NCBI GenBank assembly: GCA_004123355.1
Contig: SCHM01000003.1
Span: 4,421,058 to 4,485,057 of the forward strand
Source of the DNA: Amphirosellinia nigrospora
Taxonomy: Eukaryota > Ascomycota > Sordariomycetes > Xylariales > Xylariaceae
Length of the DNA: 64,000 nt
Direction: 5' to 3'
Part shown: positions 10,828 through 22,756 of the stretch, one piece after another
Layout: each line of letters starts with the position of its first letter
Position numbering within the stretch: the stretch's first letter is position 1
The notes under the pieces: generated by a model
Seen by the model: the letters and a program-made list of their open reading frames with translations, nothing else
The model's database searches: none
What the model was told of the DNA's origin: nothing
Position numbers and translations under genes: made by a program

Positions 10828-12407
10828 ATGGCTTTAACCGACTCACTCATGGAGGACGCGTCTGACATTGATGCTACTAATGCGTCTACATCTGTCTCGG
10901 CCTCGGCCTCAGCGTCTGTGTCTGCGTCTGCTGCCGGCTCTGCTGGTCCTTCCATCGGCGTCCTCAAATCCGGCCGCCAGTATCTTTTCGAGAGCACCAT
11001 CCGTGGCAAGCTGGCCAAATTGGACACCGACCTTGCTAGAGACGAGGCCGCGCGTCTCCAAGGTGTCCAACTCATCGAGGATGTCCGCAATGCATTACAG
11101 CTGTGCGTGATCCATGCCGTCTCCAATCATAACATCCGGTGGTCCTGTCACCAGCCCTCCCAGCTACTTTACTGACATTCGCATTTCAGTCCCATTGTCA
11201 CGTACATTGCCGCGTGTGGATACTATCACCGCTTTCGCCTCGAGTTTGATACCAAGGCGTACCAATGGGCCGATGCCGCACTCGCTTGTCTATTTGTCGC
11301 TTGTAAATCCGAGGATACGTTAAAGAAGTCCCGAGAAATCTTGTGTGCCAATCACAACCTCAAGAATCCGGAGCGTATCACCACCCCAGATGATAAAGTA
11401 AGCCGTCGTCCTCATCATCATCATCACTCTCACTCTATCAAGTCTAACTCCCTATAGATATTTGACCAGGGCTCTAAGATGCTCATTAACCTAGAACGCC
11501 ATGTGATTGAGACTATAAGATTCGACTTTCAAGTCCGTAATCCCATTAAGATACTAGCCAAAATCGTCAAAGCTGTTCTGGGTTCGGGTGTGAACGCGTC
11601 CGACTTCTTTGTTGAGGCATACAAGGTTGGGATTGACATGTACAAGACCTTCGCACCGCTCAAGCACACCACCTTCACCTGCGCCTTTGCCGTCGCTCAG
11701 CTCACAGCTCTCATAACTGGGCAGTCTAAGGACACCTTTGTTAACCTGGATCCCGCCCATTATTACAATGTGAGGAGTGGGTAGCCGAAGTCATGCTCGA
11801 TATTCTCGACCTTTACACAGGCCATTATCGCTCAACTCAACTGGGTCAAGAGGTCAACCCCCAAGTATTCATAGACATCAAGATTCAGGCCAATCAACAG
11901 ATCGAGGCGGCTCAAATCCCACGCTATCATAACTTTTGCAACGAATGCGCGCGCGAGGGATTTCCAAGTCCATCCTCTACTGGAAATGCTATATCTCCCG
12001 CAAGCCCCGCCGGAACTAACAGCACTAATATTCGTGGGTCTAAGGGACAAGAGGGAACTTTTCGTTTCGTTTTTGATGCTGAAGAGGTTCATCGAGAGAA
12101 GGCAGCGTATGAAGAGCATACAAAGGATGAATGGGAGGAGTGGGAGGAGGAAGTGGAGGAGCTGATTCCAGAACGCGATAATCGCCATCGTACCGACCTC
12201 GGCCCGGAGCCTCGCGCTCCTCGGGAGCCGCGTGGCGATTTGGGTCCGGAACCTCGTGCGCCTCCTCGTGAACCTCGAGGATCTCGAGGGTCTCGCGGTC
12301 GTGGCCGTGGTCGCGGACGTGGCCGAGGTGACTCCGGCTGGCATCCTCGTGATCGCCACGACCATCGTGGTCGTGGTCGGGGCGGCGCTGGCGGTGGTTT
12401 CTATTAG
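10828..12407 (+). CDS. CTK2: CTD kinase subunit beta, cyclin Ctk2-like
   Basis: Cyclin-fold regulatory subunit expected to pair with Ctk1 and Ctk3 in the CTDK-I complex, which phosphorylates the RNA polymerase II tail. Seen: LKSGRQYLFES before the first intron (about 11102-11189), then PIVTYIAACGYYHRFRL and WADAALACLFVACKSEDTLKK (cyclin box), DQGSKMLINLERHVIETIRFDF after a second intron (about 11399-11458), and a second cyclin-like repeat through AFAVAQLTALITG. The C-terminus is a long acidic stretch followed by an Arg-Gly-rich tail (RGRGRGRGRG) that invites methylation or RNA binding. One base appears missing near 11767-11769; with it the frame continues as CEEWVAEVMLDILDLYTG. The start ATG 10828 opens a Ser/Ala-rich leader. 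Cyclin fold is certain, Ctk2 likely. Confidence 0.78.
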
Positions 12408-13029
12408 AGTTCCTCATAACTTCGGAGAAAAGCTAAGGCAACTTCTGGTTTCTGCGTTCAGTCTGAAATCGCACTTCTGGTTTGGTAGAGCAACAATTGT
12501 TTCGATTGGAGGTAATTTAACTGCATGGATGGAACGGCGTTTTAGGAAGATACCCATTCGCATTTCGGACTACGTCGCCCTTTGCTCTTCCCTTGTTCTG
12601 GTTTAGGAGACTTAAGGAATGCTTAAAAGTACCTGGGCGAGACACAGGGTTTTTACGAGGCAGAAATAAAACTCTTCGCACGAGGGTTCGCCCCCAAGAA
12701 AAGCTTACTTCTGTACCATTTCAAAACTTCGCTGCTGGGGAGGAGCCGTGTTAAGTGAATAGCACTTTGCGTTCCCATACAGTGCTGTAATACAGTATTT
12801 TATTCTAGAGACACAGTCCCGTACTATTGAATCGCACCAGTTCAATATGGCTACTTTCGTCTTTCCAATCAAAGCACATAACTAATGCTTCTTCAGTCGT
12901 CTCCTTGACTACATCTCTCTGGCCAAAATAAACAGTTTTCGAAATGAGTAAAAACCTCTTCTAACTGGAGCTATTTTGTGGTGGCCATGTCCTCTGCCTA
13001 AGCAGTCCCGATTGATTCTACCGGTCATC
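12408..13029. other. Intergenic, nothing recognised
   Basis: Spacer between two co-oriented genes. It should hold the 3' UTR of the cyclin gene and the bZIP promoter. No repeat or RNA gene was seen. Confidence 0.4.
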
Positions 13030-13782
13030 ATGCCCCGAAGAGTTAGCTGCCCTCTACGATGCCACAAGAGTGGCCGGTAATAACGGTGTTTGTACTTCAA
13101 AGTCCCTGCAATCCTTGTACGTTCGTGAACGACGGCTAATACACCGTGAGATAAGTAGGTCAGAGCCCCGGCAAACGTGGCGCAGAACCGCGAGAACCAG
13201 CAGCGCTCCCGGGCACGGCGTAGAGAATATCTCGCCAGCCTAGAGGCGCGGGTGCGTGACTTGGAGAGCAGGGAGGTCCAGGCCACGCTTGCGATGCAGC
13301 GCGCGGCGCAAGAGGTCGCGTGGGTGAACGAGAGGCTAGTGGAGCTACTTGCTACGAGGGGCGTGGCGAGGGAGGAGGTTGATGAGTTTTTGAGAGCGAG
13401 GGCAGAGGGGGGAGGGACTGCGAACCGGGGCTCTGGGGGTGTTCGGAGCGAGAAAGAAGACGAACGTGGCGGGAGTGAGGTTCGTGAATCTGATATAAAT
13501 GAACGAAGCGCTACGGGTATGGGTGTGGGTATGAGCATTTCTGAAAGCGCCGTAGACGGGCAGCGCGTAAATGTCTGCGATGGGGAATCCCAGATACTGG
13601 AACGAAGCGCCGATAACGCTCTCGTCACATCGTGCGATGATGCGGCGAGTATAATTGCGGACTTCCACGGACATGGAGATGTATCGCATGCGAGGAGGGT
13701 CTTGGGCTGCGGCAGCGCTACGAACTGCCACGTTAAGAATACGCGGTTGTTTCAACTGATGGATGAGGCGGGAGGTCTCTAA
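13030..13782 (+). CDS. bZIP transcription factor next to ACR3
   Basis: Probable DNA-binding regulator. Exon 1 (13030-13076) encodes a short Arg/Cys-rich leader with CPLRC. An intron at 13077-13163 (GTAATA donor, CTAAT branch, CAG acceptor) joins in phase to ANVAQNRENQQRSRARRREY, a bZIP basic region, followed by a heptad coiled coil (LEARVRDLESREVQ onward). The remaining ~120 residues are low-complexity and acidic, with cysteines in VNVCDGE, VTSCDD and GCGSATNC. The basic region is not the yeast Yap type. The gene ends 680 bp upstream of the arsenite transporter on the same strand. The model rests on splice signals and frame only; the reading frame upstream of 13171 has no ATG without the intron. 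Confidence 0.65.
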
Positions 13783-14462
13783 TACACATTCTCAAGAGGA
13801 AGTTGAAGTATCTCTGCGTCTGGGATTTCAGATGGTGCGAAAAGCTGGTTAGAAGCCGTATAGAGAAGGGGATGAATGACGTTTCGGATCATAGAGAACT
13901 GGTTTTTTTTACGAAGGGCTGGTATCAACATGTCGATACTGCTACTCATATTACTTTCCTCGTAGCACCGCATTTGATAGCTCAATATTATGAAGCCAGA
14001 ACACGCCGTGGTATGGCGGCGAGACTAAACCTCAAGTACGGGAACTTGGCCCTCATGAACCGGAAACCTTGTACCAAACCTCTATATAATGAATATTGAG
14101 AAGAAATGCATCAAATGTACACACTGGTCCTCTTATATGCTCTATTCTATGTTAGTCTGGAATCAGATATTAAAAATCATACAGCCACTGTCCAACGTGT
14201 GAGTTCATGTAAGTAACAGCCGAGTTCAATCTTGGCGACTAACAAGGTTGCTTGGAATGTGTCACGCCCCGGATATCATTGGTTAGAATCGTTGATGGTT
14301 TTGTCGCCGCTCCACTTCTAGCACTTAGAACTTATAAGTCGTCGATCATGAGGAAGAGCGAAGATGGAGAATGTGTAATAGAAAATTAAAATTATAGTCG
14401 CGAGAATTTTATAACGCCAGTTTGAGAGGTCGTTACAAGACTCAATCATAGAAACTGTTGAA
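13783..14462. promoter_or_regulatory. Spacer and presumed ACR3 promoter
   Basis: About 680 bp between the bZIP gene and ACR3. It must hold the 3' UTR of the first and the promoter of the second. A 98-codon frame at 13803-14099 has no family resemblance and probably is not coding. No operator could be named from sequence alone. Confidence 0.4.
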
Positions 14463-16159
14463 ATGGCTGCCATTTCAACACCGCCGACCATGGCCAACAA
14501 GACACAAAGTTACGCGGAAGTCGAGACACAAGCAGCTCGACCGACTATAACCCAAGCCGACGATGAGAAACAAATAAGATGCGACGCGAATAATTCGGAC
14601 ATTGAGAGTCAAGGTGCTGTCCAGGAACGTCTCCCGCCGGCTGCTGAGAAACAGTCGGCGTTCAAGTCGCTTGGCTGGCTTGACAGGTATCTTGCAGTTT
14701 GGATCCTACTCGCCATCATACTTGGCATTCTGTTAGGAAACTTCGCGCCGAACGCGGCAGCTACACTTGATAGAGGAAAGTTTGTAGGAGTCTCGGTGCC
14801 CATAGGTCCGTTCTGCCTTTTCTCGCCCTGTTCGGTTATTTTATTCTTTGGCGCCGCTGTTTCTACCCATACCCTGCCAAATGTGGGATTGGGAGACAAG
14901 AAACTATGAGAGGATGGTAGATGTACTGACTACGAAGTGCTTTGGTTTTTATAGCCGTCGGGCTTCTCGTGATGATGTACCCAATCCTTTGCAAGGTGCG
15001 ATTCGAATCATTAGCAGAGGTGTTTGCGCATCGTAGCATCTGGAAGCATATAGGTTTCAGCATTGTTATGAACTGGATCGTAGCGCCGTTTCTCATGGTT
15101 CGTCATTTCACTCCTCAGTATTTCTCCCCCTGCTTTTCGCTACGATAGAATATACGGAACGTAATAAGACATGAAATATTACCGTGACTAACACCTCGTG
15201 GCCGCAGCTGGCACTTGCATGGGCAACTCTGCCTGACCAGCCCGACCTCCGCACAGGGTTGATTCTTGTTGGGCTGGGCCGATGCATCGCCATGGTAAGA
15301 GTCTCGGAAGTAAGCATAACCTGCAGCCCTGCAAGCATCTGACGTAGGACGAATATGTAGGTCTTAATTTGGACGGACCTCGCAGGAGGTGACGGGGAGT
15401 ACTGCGCGATTCTCGTGGCGATCAACTCCATCCTCCAGATCGTCTTGTTCGCGCCACTGGCCGTCTTCTTTATCCGCGTCATCAGCCACGAGTCCGGAGG
15501 ACTGGATGTGCCCTACGACTTGGTCGCGACCAGCGTCGCAGTATTCCTTGGAATCCCTTTCGGCGCCGCGCTGATATCGCGCTTCGGCCTGCGTGCGCTC
15601 GCTGGACCGGAATGGTACCAGGACGTGTTTCTCCGGCTCATCGCCCCCTGGTCTCTCATTGGTCTGCTTTACACCATCATAGTTCTATTCGCTTATCAAG
15701 GCCAGCAGGTCGTCCACCAGATCGTCTCCGTGCTGCGTGTCGCTGTTCCGCTCCTCTTGTACTTCGTCACCATTTTCTTCCTGACGTTGTGCGGAACACA
15801 CCGGGCCGGTATCGGGTATAGACTGGGCACTACCCAGAGTTTCACGGCTGCCAGCAACAATTTTGAGTTGGCTATTGCGGTCGCTATAGCGGTCTATGGC
15901 CCGAGTGACCAAGCTCTTGCTGCTACGGTTGGTCCCTTGATCGAAGTCCCCGTGCTGCTGGGGTTGGTGTATGGTGAGTAATCCTCGAAGTCCCTTTCTT
16001 CTGGTTTAGGCAACTTTTAGAGCATAGGCTTTCCCTTTTGGGCCAAGACCGTGCAAAAATCTCCGAAACTCTCACATGTCACGCCGGAAATGGCAATGAC
16101 TGACCCCGCGTCTTCTAGTCGTCAAGTGGCTAGGAAACAGATGGGCATGGAAGGACTGA
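14463..16159 (+). CDS. ACR3: Arsenite efflux transporter Acr3
   Basis: Plasma-membrane permease of the Acr3/BART superfamily that exports As(III). Five exons fit without any frame break: 14463-14805, 14955-15097, 15208-15294, 15361-15973 and 16119-16159. Seen: a hydrophilic N-terminus, LGWLDRYLAVWILLAIILGILLG (first membrane helix), AVGLLVMMYPILCKVRFE, MNWIVAPFLM, LVGLGRCIAMVLIWTDLAGGD with the conserved cysteine, and TQSFTAASNNFELAIAVAIAVYG, with about ten membrane helices in all. The last exon gives VVKWLGNRWAWKD, the family's usual C-terminus. Donors at 14806 (GTCCGT) and 15098 (GTTCGT) are weak. The start could instead be the in-frame ATG 14490. Identification is firm. Confidence 0.92.
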
Positions 16160-18600
16160 GTGAGCGAGCGAGTCGCCGCATAGACCGATAGAAGGGGAAT
16201 GCCGCTTTGCCGGATCCGGACGAGACTTCGGGAATATTAAAACAGTCGTCAGAGGCAGCGGTGTAACATCTGGCTGTGACATCACGGCAGTCTTCCCGTA
16301 CCCGCGACAACGAGAACCTTCACTATCCGACGATGTGATGCAGGTGGCCCCGCAGCTGAAAGCCGATCCCTTCTGGGATATTTGTCTGGCCCGCTTCCGA
16401 CGCCATGTCTGTCTTGCGTCACTCAGCGTACATTTGCCGGAATGAAAATGAGCTGCACGTAGTTTGGGCCTAGCATATAATATACTTGGTAACTGGTACG
16501 ATTTTGCATCATACTGGTACGATTTTGAATGCCCTTAGAGTAGGATTGGTGGAGGCTAGCGCTACCCTAGTCTCATGACTTGGAAGTTCGCGATATTTAG
16601 GCGTCCTAGCGTTGGGAGCATGGTGTCACCGCTGACCAGTGTACCCGATAGCACATTCTAGACCTTAGGTGGTTGTGCGAAGAATAACGGTATGATTGAG
16701 GCGCTATGATGGCTTGGCGAGATAAACGTGTCCATGCGTGAAGCCGTGCTGGCTTGGTGCCTTACCTCTTCTCCGATTGATTTGTTATCCGTCGACATCA
16801 GTAGCCAAGCTGAGGCATCGAGAAATACCCGGCCTCGTTAGGCGCTGATCGATGCTTCCCGCATTGAGGAGTGTATAGCATTCCGAGCGAAGGGTCAGGA
16901 GAAGACAAGAGCGTAGGATCAGCCTGGTCGGTAGATCTAGTGAGCGCATTCGATCCGATCTGAAGCTGAGTGAGAAGTGGGAATCCAAGGGCGACTATGA
17001 GCCCCGCAATCCTGAGATCTCGGGACCCTAGATCCCCTATGCAGGTGTAGATGTGTGCTAACCTGGTTGCTGGTAACGGTAGCAGGGGTCTGCGTACCGG
17101 TAGGCTTATACCACCCTTTACTGTGACACGAGACACCTGTCAGGTTGAACATGCTATTAGGTAGACGATCTCATCACCCGATTTCGTCCTTTAGACTGAA
17201 TCGGCCCGTGTTATGACATGATTCTGTCACATGTAGTCTGACAGATGTCAGCATCTATTTTGGATTATGTTTAGAATATGATGATACCTACACCACTCAC
17301 AGCGACCCATCCGATTTTAATGTAGCATGTTTCAGCTCTGGAATATATTGTACACACCACGGTAGTAAATCCACTAAGCCGCAACTTCGGCAGGCGACGA
17401 CACCCTCCAAAGAGAAGTCTGCAGCCCCTGATTCCGATCCTCTAGTCGGCACAGCGTGTAACGTGGTCCGAGAAGGTGGGGTTATCCATTCTTCTGCATG
17501 GTGTGCATTGCCACGAGCTTAGAAACAAATAATAACGTTTTGTTTCCAGGTCCTACTGTGACATTGTCACAGGAACAACGTTTCACATCCCCATTTAGAC
17601 GTTACTTTAAGCTTCACACAGCCCCGCTTTTGCGTGACGGGATGGGAAGTTATTCCACTGACCAGTCGATAAGGCTCGTAACTCCCTGAGGCATTTTGTA
17701 TCGACGAAGGAAAGAGAACCTAAATCAGATGGCATCGCTAGCTGCAAAACTGTACCTTGGACTAGCGGCGGTCTATAACACATCTTGATTCAGCAATCAT
17801 GCCATTGTTGACTCGGAGATATCCCTATAACCACTCATGGCGAAGCCGTGACTGGTTTGGGTGGAGTTCGGGCCAGTTTTGGAGCTCGCATAAGGTAGCT
17901 AGGCCCTGGCCCTGCGTTTCAGCCAGTCGCTGCCAAAGCCCGTGAAGGGACGGGATGTAGGTACGGCTATGTAGTGTTACCGACGCACTGGGAAGAAATC
18001 TGGTAAGTAACTTGCCGGTCCTTGCTTATTAGGGAAATGAATGAACCCTGCTCACCGCCGGCTAGATGCTTGTTTGGTATTGATTGAGGCATCAAGCATT
18101 AGAACCCGACACACACAGAAATTTTACCAAATAAAGAGGGCATCATTTTTGAGACTTAGAACAGCCCTCGCAGCAGATAAATACGTTATTTCAAGAGTCG
18201 ACATACGACACGTAAACCCGATAGCCGATACAAGGCTCTGTTGCGAAGCAAGACGTCCTGTGAATACCAACACGTCGTAGAACCTACCCAAGAACACGAT
18301 GGGGTCAATCACTCCTTACAGTCGATTGGCTGGAACAAAAAATCGTATATAGCCAATCCCTATATATATATAGATAGAGAGAGAGCTTTTCATTGTGTTG
18401 CGAAGTCTTGGGTCAACTGCGTCGATTTATACAAACTTGATACTGGCAAGATGATGACCCGGCAACACAACGCCAAACAACGAGGGTGTTGTATCTATAC
18501 CAGTGGGCATTATGTTTGACCAAAAAAGGTAAGGCATCTTCATCACAGTTGCAGGCCCCTCATCTAATAGCATTAGTGCATTGCCATTGCGTCGTCAGAT
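16160..18600. other. Long intergenic region
   Basis: About 2.4 kb with no recognisable gene on either strand. A simple repeat (TATATATATAGATAGAGAGAGAG) lies near 18360-18386. The 5' end of the esterase gene, including any first exon, may lie in the last few hundred bases. Confidence 0.4.
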
Positions 18601-20028
18601 CAAACCTCTTACCTTGAAGAGCCCCTGAACCCATACTTCGCGGACTACGATTCAGGATTACAAAGTTACTCCGAATTCGAGACACAACACTGGTATAACC
18701 AAGAGAAAAGCCACATGATAAAGCGCGGTGACTGGCGCTCTCAGCGAGAAAGACGGACTATAAAGACCCCAACTAACGAGTACGTCCGGCAAAAGTACGG
18801 TTTACTTCAAGATACTCGACAGATACCCAGAGACTCCTCGTGCCGTAGTCCTGATTACCAAAAGCTGATCCATGACAAAGTCATCACCGAAGCTATTAAC
18901 CTCGTTATCGCCTGTAATACAACAGCCCAGCAAGCTGAGCTTGGAACTCTTCCATGCATATTTTATGTCCATGGCGGATGCCGTTATGGAGGCACTCCAT
19001 ACTCAGGGCTTTTAGAGCGAGCCAAGGAGTGGGTCGTCCACCTCAATGCCATTGTGGTCAGTGTTGACTATCGCCTATCGCCTAATGGGTCAGACGAGTC
19101 TCCCACAGGTGAAGAGCCCACAAACGACTGTTTCGATGCTCTGACATGGGTGTACCATCACCTTGGAGTGGACGGGGACGATATCCTGAAATATGGTGAC
19201 CGAACAAAGATCATTGTCTTTGGAACCTCCGCTGGGGGCGGTTGTGAGTTGTGTTCAAATTGTTTTCTTTAGCACGTGGTCACTACAAGAAAGCCATCCC
19301 TTTTCGAGTTTAAGCCCCTCATTGGAATTCCGCATGCTCTCCGACCACTTACAGACGCCGCACATAAAAAGATCACTGACCGTAGGCGTTGTAGTGGCCG
19401 CCTCAGCCGTCATGAAGTGGTGCCAGCACAAAAGGCGTGAAGAATCTGCCACGGCACTCGGCAAGCTGCACGGGTTGGTCTTGGAGGCACCCCAGCTTGA
19501 CGACCGTTGCAACACCCAATCTCATCACGAGTTCAAGAAGGGTAACATGTTCACATCAGGGATGCGCTTCAAGGGTGGGATGCTTCTCTCGGGGTTCGTA
19601 GGGGGGCTGGTGATGTTAGTATCTTCGAAGCGCCGGCCAGGGCGTCGGGTGCGGATGTCCAAGGCTTCCCTCCAACCTATGTTGAAGTTGGGACTGCAGA
19701 GCCCTTCAGAGACGAAGTTATGAATTTCTACAACATTCTGCGCAAAGCAAAGGTCGAGGTCGAGTTTAGTGTTTGGCGCGGAGGCTTTCATGGGTTCTTT
19801 GCAGCTGAGCCTAATGCGACTATTTCAAAGCTCTGCAACCTAACGAAGCTGAGGTGGCTCTGCCAACGGCTAAGAGTCGAGCACATAGACCTAGAAAGAG
19901 AGTATGAAAAGTCAAGGAAACATATGACAGCAGGTTTAAGAAGAGGAAGGATTGAGCGCGTGAGAATGGCTGCTAACACAGAACGAGGCGACAATATCTC
20001 GAAAAGTTTCAATGCCTCACCTACCTAA
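18601..20028 (+). CDS. Alpha/beta-hydrolase, HSL-like esterase/lipase family
   Basis: Carboxyl-ester hydrolase of the hormone-sensitive-lipase-like group; substrate unknown. Seen: IFYVHGG (oxyanion-hole HGG), VSVDYRLSP, FGTSAGGG (nucleophile Ser in GTSAG), LEAPQLDDRC, FPPTYVEVGTAEPFRDE (acid region) and VWRGGFHGFF (catalytic His). An intron at 19244-19385 with a GTGAGT donor fits in phase. The frame breaks once at the G6 run 19601-19606, which needs a seventh G to continue as AGDVSIFEAPARA. The 5' end is not fixed: the frame is open upstream to a CAG at about 18600, which could be an acceptor, and the N-terminal sequence before HGG is poorly conserved. It may be a decayed copy, but all three catalytic positions survive. 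Confidence 0.7.
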
Positions 20029-20774
20029 GGGTAAGGAATGAGTACAAGTGAGTATGAGTGGCAGATTATATACAATTTTTGTCTTCATTAGGTAGGTCTC
20101 ATACAAAATCGGTCGAAAATAAAGGGTAGCAGGATATAGAAAGGGGACATTGGCAATAGATTAAGGTTAGGGAGCTCTGGCCACATGAGTAGGATACGGA
20201 TAGGTACTTCAGATAAGCGGATAAGCGGATAAGGAGAAGAGGTGACGATCAAGCCACCTGCTTCGGTGGGCGCAATTAGGTTAGGGTACCCTCCAGGCAG
20301 GTCACCTAGGTTAGGTTATGTTAGGTTAGGTTAGGTTTAGGTATGTAGTGGGCTGCAATGTACACTGGACTGCGCGGGGTCTGCGCGGGGCACCTATCTA
20401 TCGAGTAGGTATACTTTCGCGTGACGCACGCACCGAAATCAAGGTCTCGTGAGTGTTGCCAAAGGGCACAATCCCACTCGCTCGTCATCATCTCCCTCCC
20501 TGCTGCCGGCACCCGCTTTCTACTAGACTAGCCCCAACTACCACAGGTATTCTATCATCATCGTTGCTGCTCTATTAGCTTCACCCGCCCGCCCGCAACC
20601 CACCTCCCACTCCCCTGCTTCTTCTCCCCTACTCAACCTATAGGTGACTCCTATTGCTCTACATCACAAAAAGCCTGTGCTGCAACACAAAACGCATATC
20701 TCTCGAGATTGTATTTTCTTGCAGTCAGTCGTATATTAGATTCCAGCCCATTGCACAGCGCACCATTAGGCAAG
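20029..20774. promoter_or_regulatory. Spacer with TTAGGT repeats and pyrimidine-rich promoter
   Basis: The region holds a run of TTAGGTTA-type repeats at about 20310-20341, a duplicated GATAAGCGGATAAGC near 20213-20233, and C/T-rich stretches around 20580-20640 typical of fungal promoters. It is the upstream region of the gene starting at 20775. Confidence 0.5.
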
Positions 20775-21942
20775 ATGGCGCCGCCTCCCTCTGCCAATCT
20801 GCCCCTCACCGAGAGAATCCTGGCGCTCGCCCAGACGCTGCAATGTATGTCAACCACCCCGTCTCAGTTCAACTCAGAAGCGTCGCTAACCTCGACGCTG
20901 TCGACACGATACAGTCGGGTGGTTTAGCGGGTACGTGTGAAACAACCACTTCAACCCGTCCGTGTCAGATCTCGTTGTCTCCGAAACCAGATCTCAAAGC
21001 ACTTCAATCCGGCGCTTGCCCGCATCGACTATACAGTCCAGCACCAGCCGCCTGCGTCATTCTGCACGAGAAAGAGAAACGCTAACGGCTTCTGTCACAG
21101 ACATCTAGTTCTCATTCTATGCATTATCCGATATTCACTCTCGTATATCACATTCAACTACTATAGCGGCTGGGCCCGATTTACCTACCGCCTGTCCTTC
21201 CTCTCCGCCGCTCTGACGTACGGTATAGTCGTTTATAAGACATGGCGTGCGAGGCAAAAGGTTGGAGCCAAGTATCCTGGTGGCATCATAGGAATTTTTT
21301 CCGATGAGAACGTCCAATATCTCGGTACGTCAGCTTCTGTTTCCTCTTTCACCACCAGGCTGGCCTGCACCTCGAATAGCCCCGCTAACCCGCTTTTCAA
21401 CCCACAGTCATGGCCCTCGTCTGGCTTCTTGTTCCCCAGTATCCCTAGCGCTGTTGCCCTACGGCATCTACTCGGTCTTCCACGTTGCGACCTACACGCG
21501 CAGCAACGTCATCCCTACCATTCAGCCCAACAAGGCCCCTGCCGGTGCTGGTGGTGCCAAGCCACAACCGAACCCCCTCTCTGAATCTATCGGGTCCTTT
21601 GTCAAGACGTACTATGACGCCTCTATGTCTGTTGTTTCGGGACTAGAGATTCTCATCTTGGGCCGCATCTTGCTTTCTGCTATCCTCTTTCAGAGACGCT
21701 CTTGGATACTTCTCGGCGTGTACACCGCCTTCCTTCGAGCTCGATTCTCCCAGAGCAGCCACGTTCAGAACTCCTTCAACCAATTGGAGATTCGTGTCGA
21801 CTCGTTGGTGGGCGCTCAAGGCACCCCACCGGCTGCTCGATCTGTCTGGGAAGGTGTCAAAGGAGCGACACGCCAGTTTTACGCCGTTACCGACCTTAGC
21901 AAGTACATGGGCGGCTCTGGCGTACCTAAGAAGACATCCTAA
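20775..21942 (+). CDS. Pom33/Per33/Tts1 (TMEM33) family ER and nuclear-pore membrane protein
   Basis: Multi-pass membrane protein of the TMEM33 family, which in yeasts acts in ER shaping and nuclear pore complex distribution. Exons: 20775-20844, a 16-nt microexon 20915-20930, 21101-21324 and 21408-21942. All joins keep phase and give the family order LTERILALAQTLQ-FGWFSG-HLVLILCIIRYSLSYITFNYYSGWARFTYR, then SDENVQYLVMALVWLLVPQYP and IYSVFHVATYTRSNVIPTIQP. A C-terminal amphipathic part RRSWILLGVYTAFLRARFSQS follows. Branch sites GCTAAC are present in introns 1, 2 and 3. One base appears missing in the CCC run at 21443-21445 (QYP-LALLPYG). The initiator lies in AAGATGGCG. Identification is good. 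Confidence 0.85.
20915..20930 (+). other. 16-nt microexon in the Pom33-like gene
   Basis: TCGGGTGGTTTAGCGG sits between CAG (20912-20914) and GTACGT (20931). It supplies the conserved F-x-W-F-x-G that opens the first membrane helix, in phase with both neighbours. Confidence 0.75.
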
Positions 21943-22682
21943 ATACAAGATGGCCACAGCCTTAGTCAAAAGTGCTCATTGTGAACACGTGCAGTAGGAA
22001 GTTGAGGTAGGGAGTGGGACCACGCCCGGCAGTTTTCTGTGGCCTGGGACTACAAGTAATGGTATCCGAGAATCGGCTGGTGAAAGTGCGAATGAGAGTT
22101 GAATCGGGTATAAGATGATAAACGACAAGGGCATCCGGAATCACACACGGAAGGGGCGGGAAAATTGTTGGCTGGGAGTATTTGATTCTGGTTTCTCCTG
22201 GGAGTTTGGTGAATCGTCAGTCAGTGTAGAGCAAAATAAAGTCAATACTGTACCTTTCAGACCAGGACAGAAACGCTCAAGCTCCGTCTGAGAGCTATCA
22301 ACTCTTAAGTTGACTTCGACAATCCACTATCGGTAAATATTTAGCGCTAAGTTAGAAACACATGTCCATCCTACATCTTTAGTATAGAGGCTTATTTTTC
22401 TCTTGTTTTCATGGAATCTCTGAATGCGAAGCTTGCGGTAATGATGTTCATAACCAGACCAGCTTATGAACCAGGAATAAAAGGTAATAATAAATACCTA
22501 CTGTTTCGCAACGGTCACTAGGTAAGCTGAGGATAATAAATCTATCCTAAGTTGAGCACCAACCAACGCCCGCACAAGACGTAAGACAGACGACTCTACT
22601 ACATAGAATTTGATGCCCTGGGAATTAGATGTTAGGTAAATTGAGAGATTAAAAAAGGAGAAAAAGGAAAAAAGTCATTGAG
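21943..22682. other. 3' flank, nothing recognised
   Basis: Probable 3' UTR of the Pom33-like gene, then anonymous AT-rich sequence up to the tRNA gene. No gene was seen. Confidence 0.4.
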
Positions 22683-22756
22683 TGATTTCGCCCGGACTTG
22701 AACCGGAGACCTTCAGTGTGTTAGACTGACGTGATAACCAACTACACCACGAAACC
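22683..22756 (-). tRNA. tRNA-Val (anticodon AAC)
   Basis: The minus strand folds as a complete cloverleaf without an intron: acceptor GGTTTCG against CGAAATC (one G-U pair), a D arm with AGTTGGTTA, anticodon arm TCAGT-CTAACAC-ACTGA reading AAC, and a T arm with GGTTCAAGTCC. The anticodon decodes valine GUU/GUC through inosine. The discriminator base is A. Confidence 0.93.

Noticed and set aside
13803-14099. 98-codon frame between bZIP and ACR3
   Set aside because: No family resemblance or splice context, and probably untranslated sequence.
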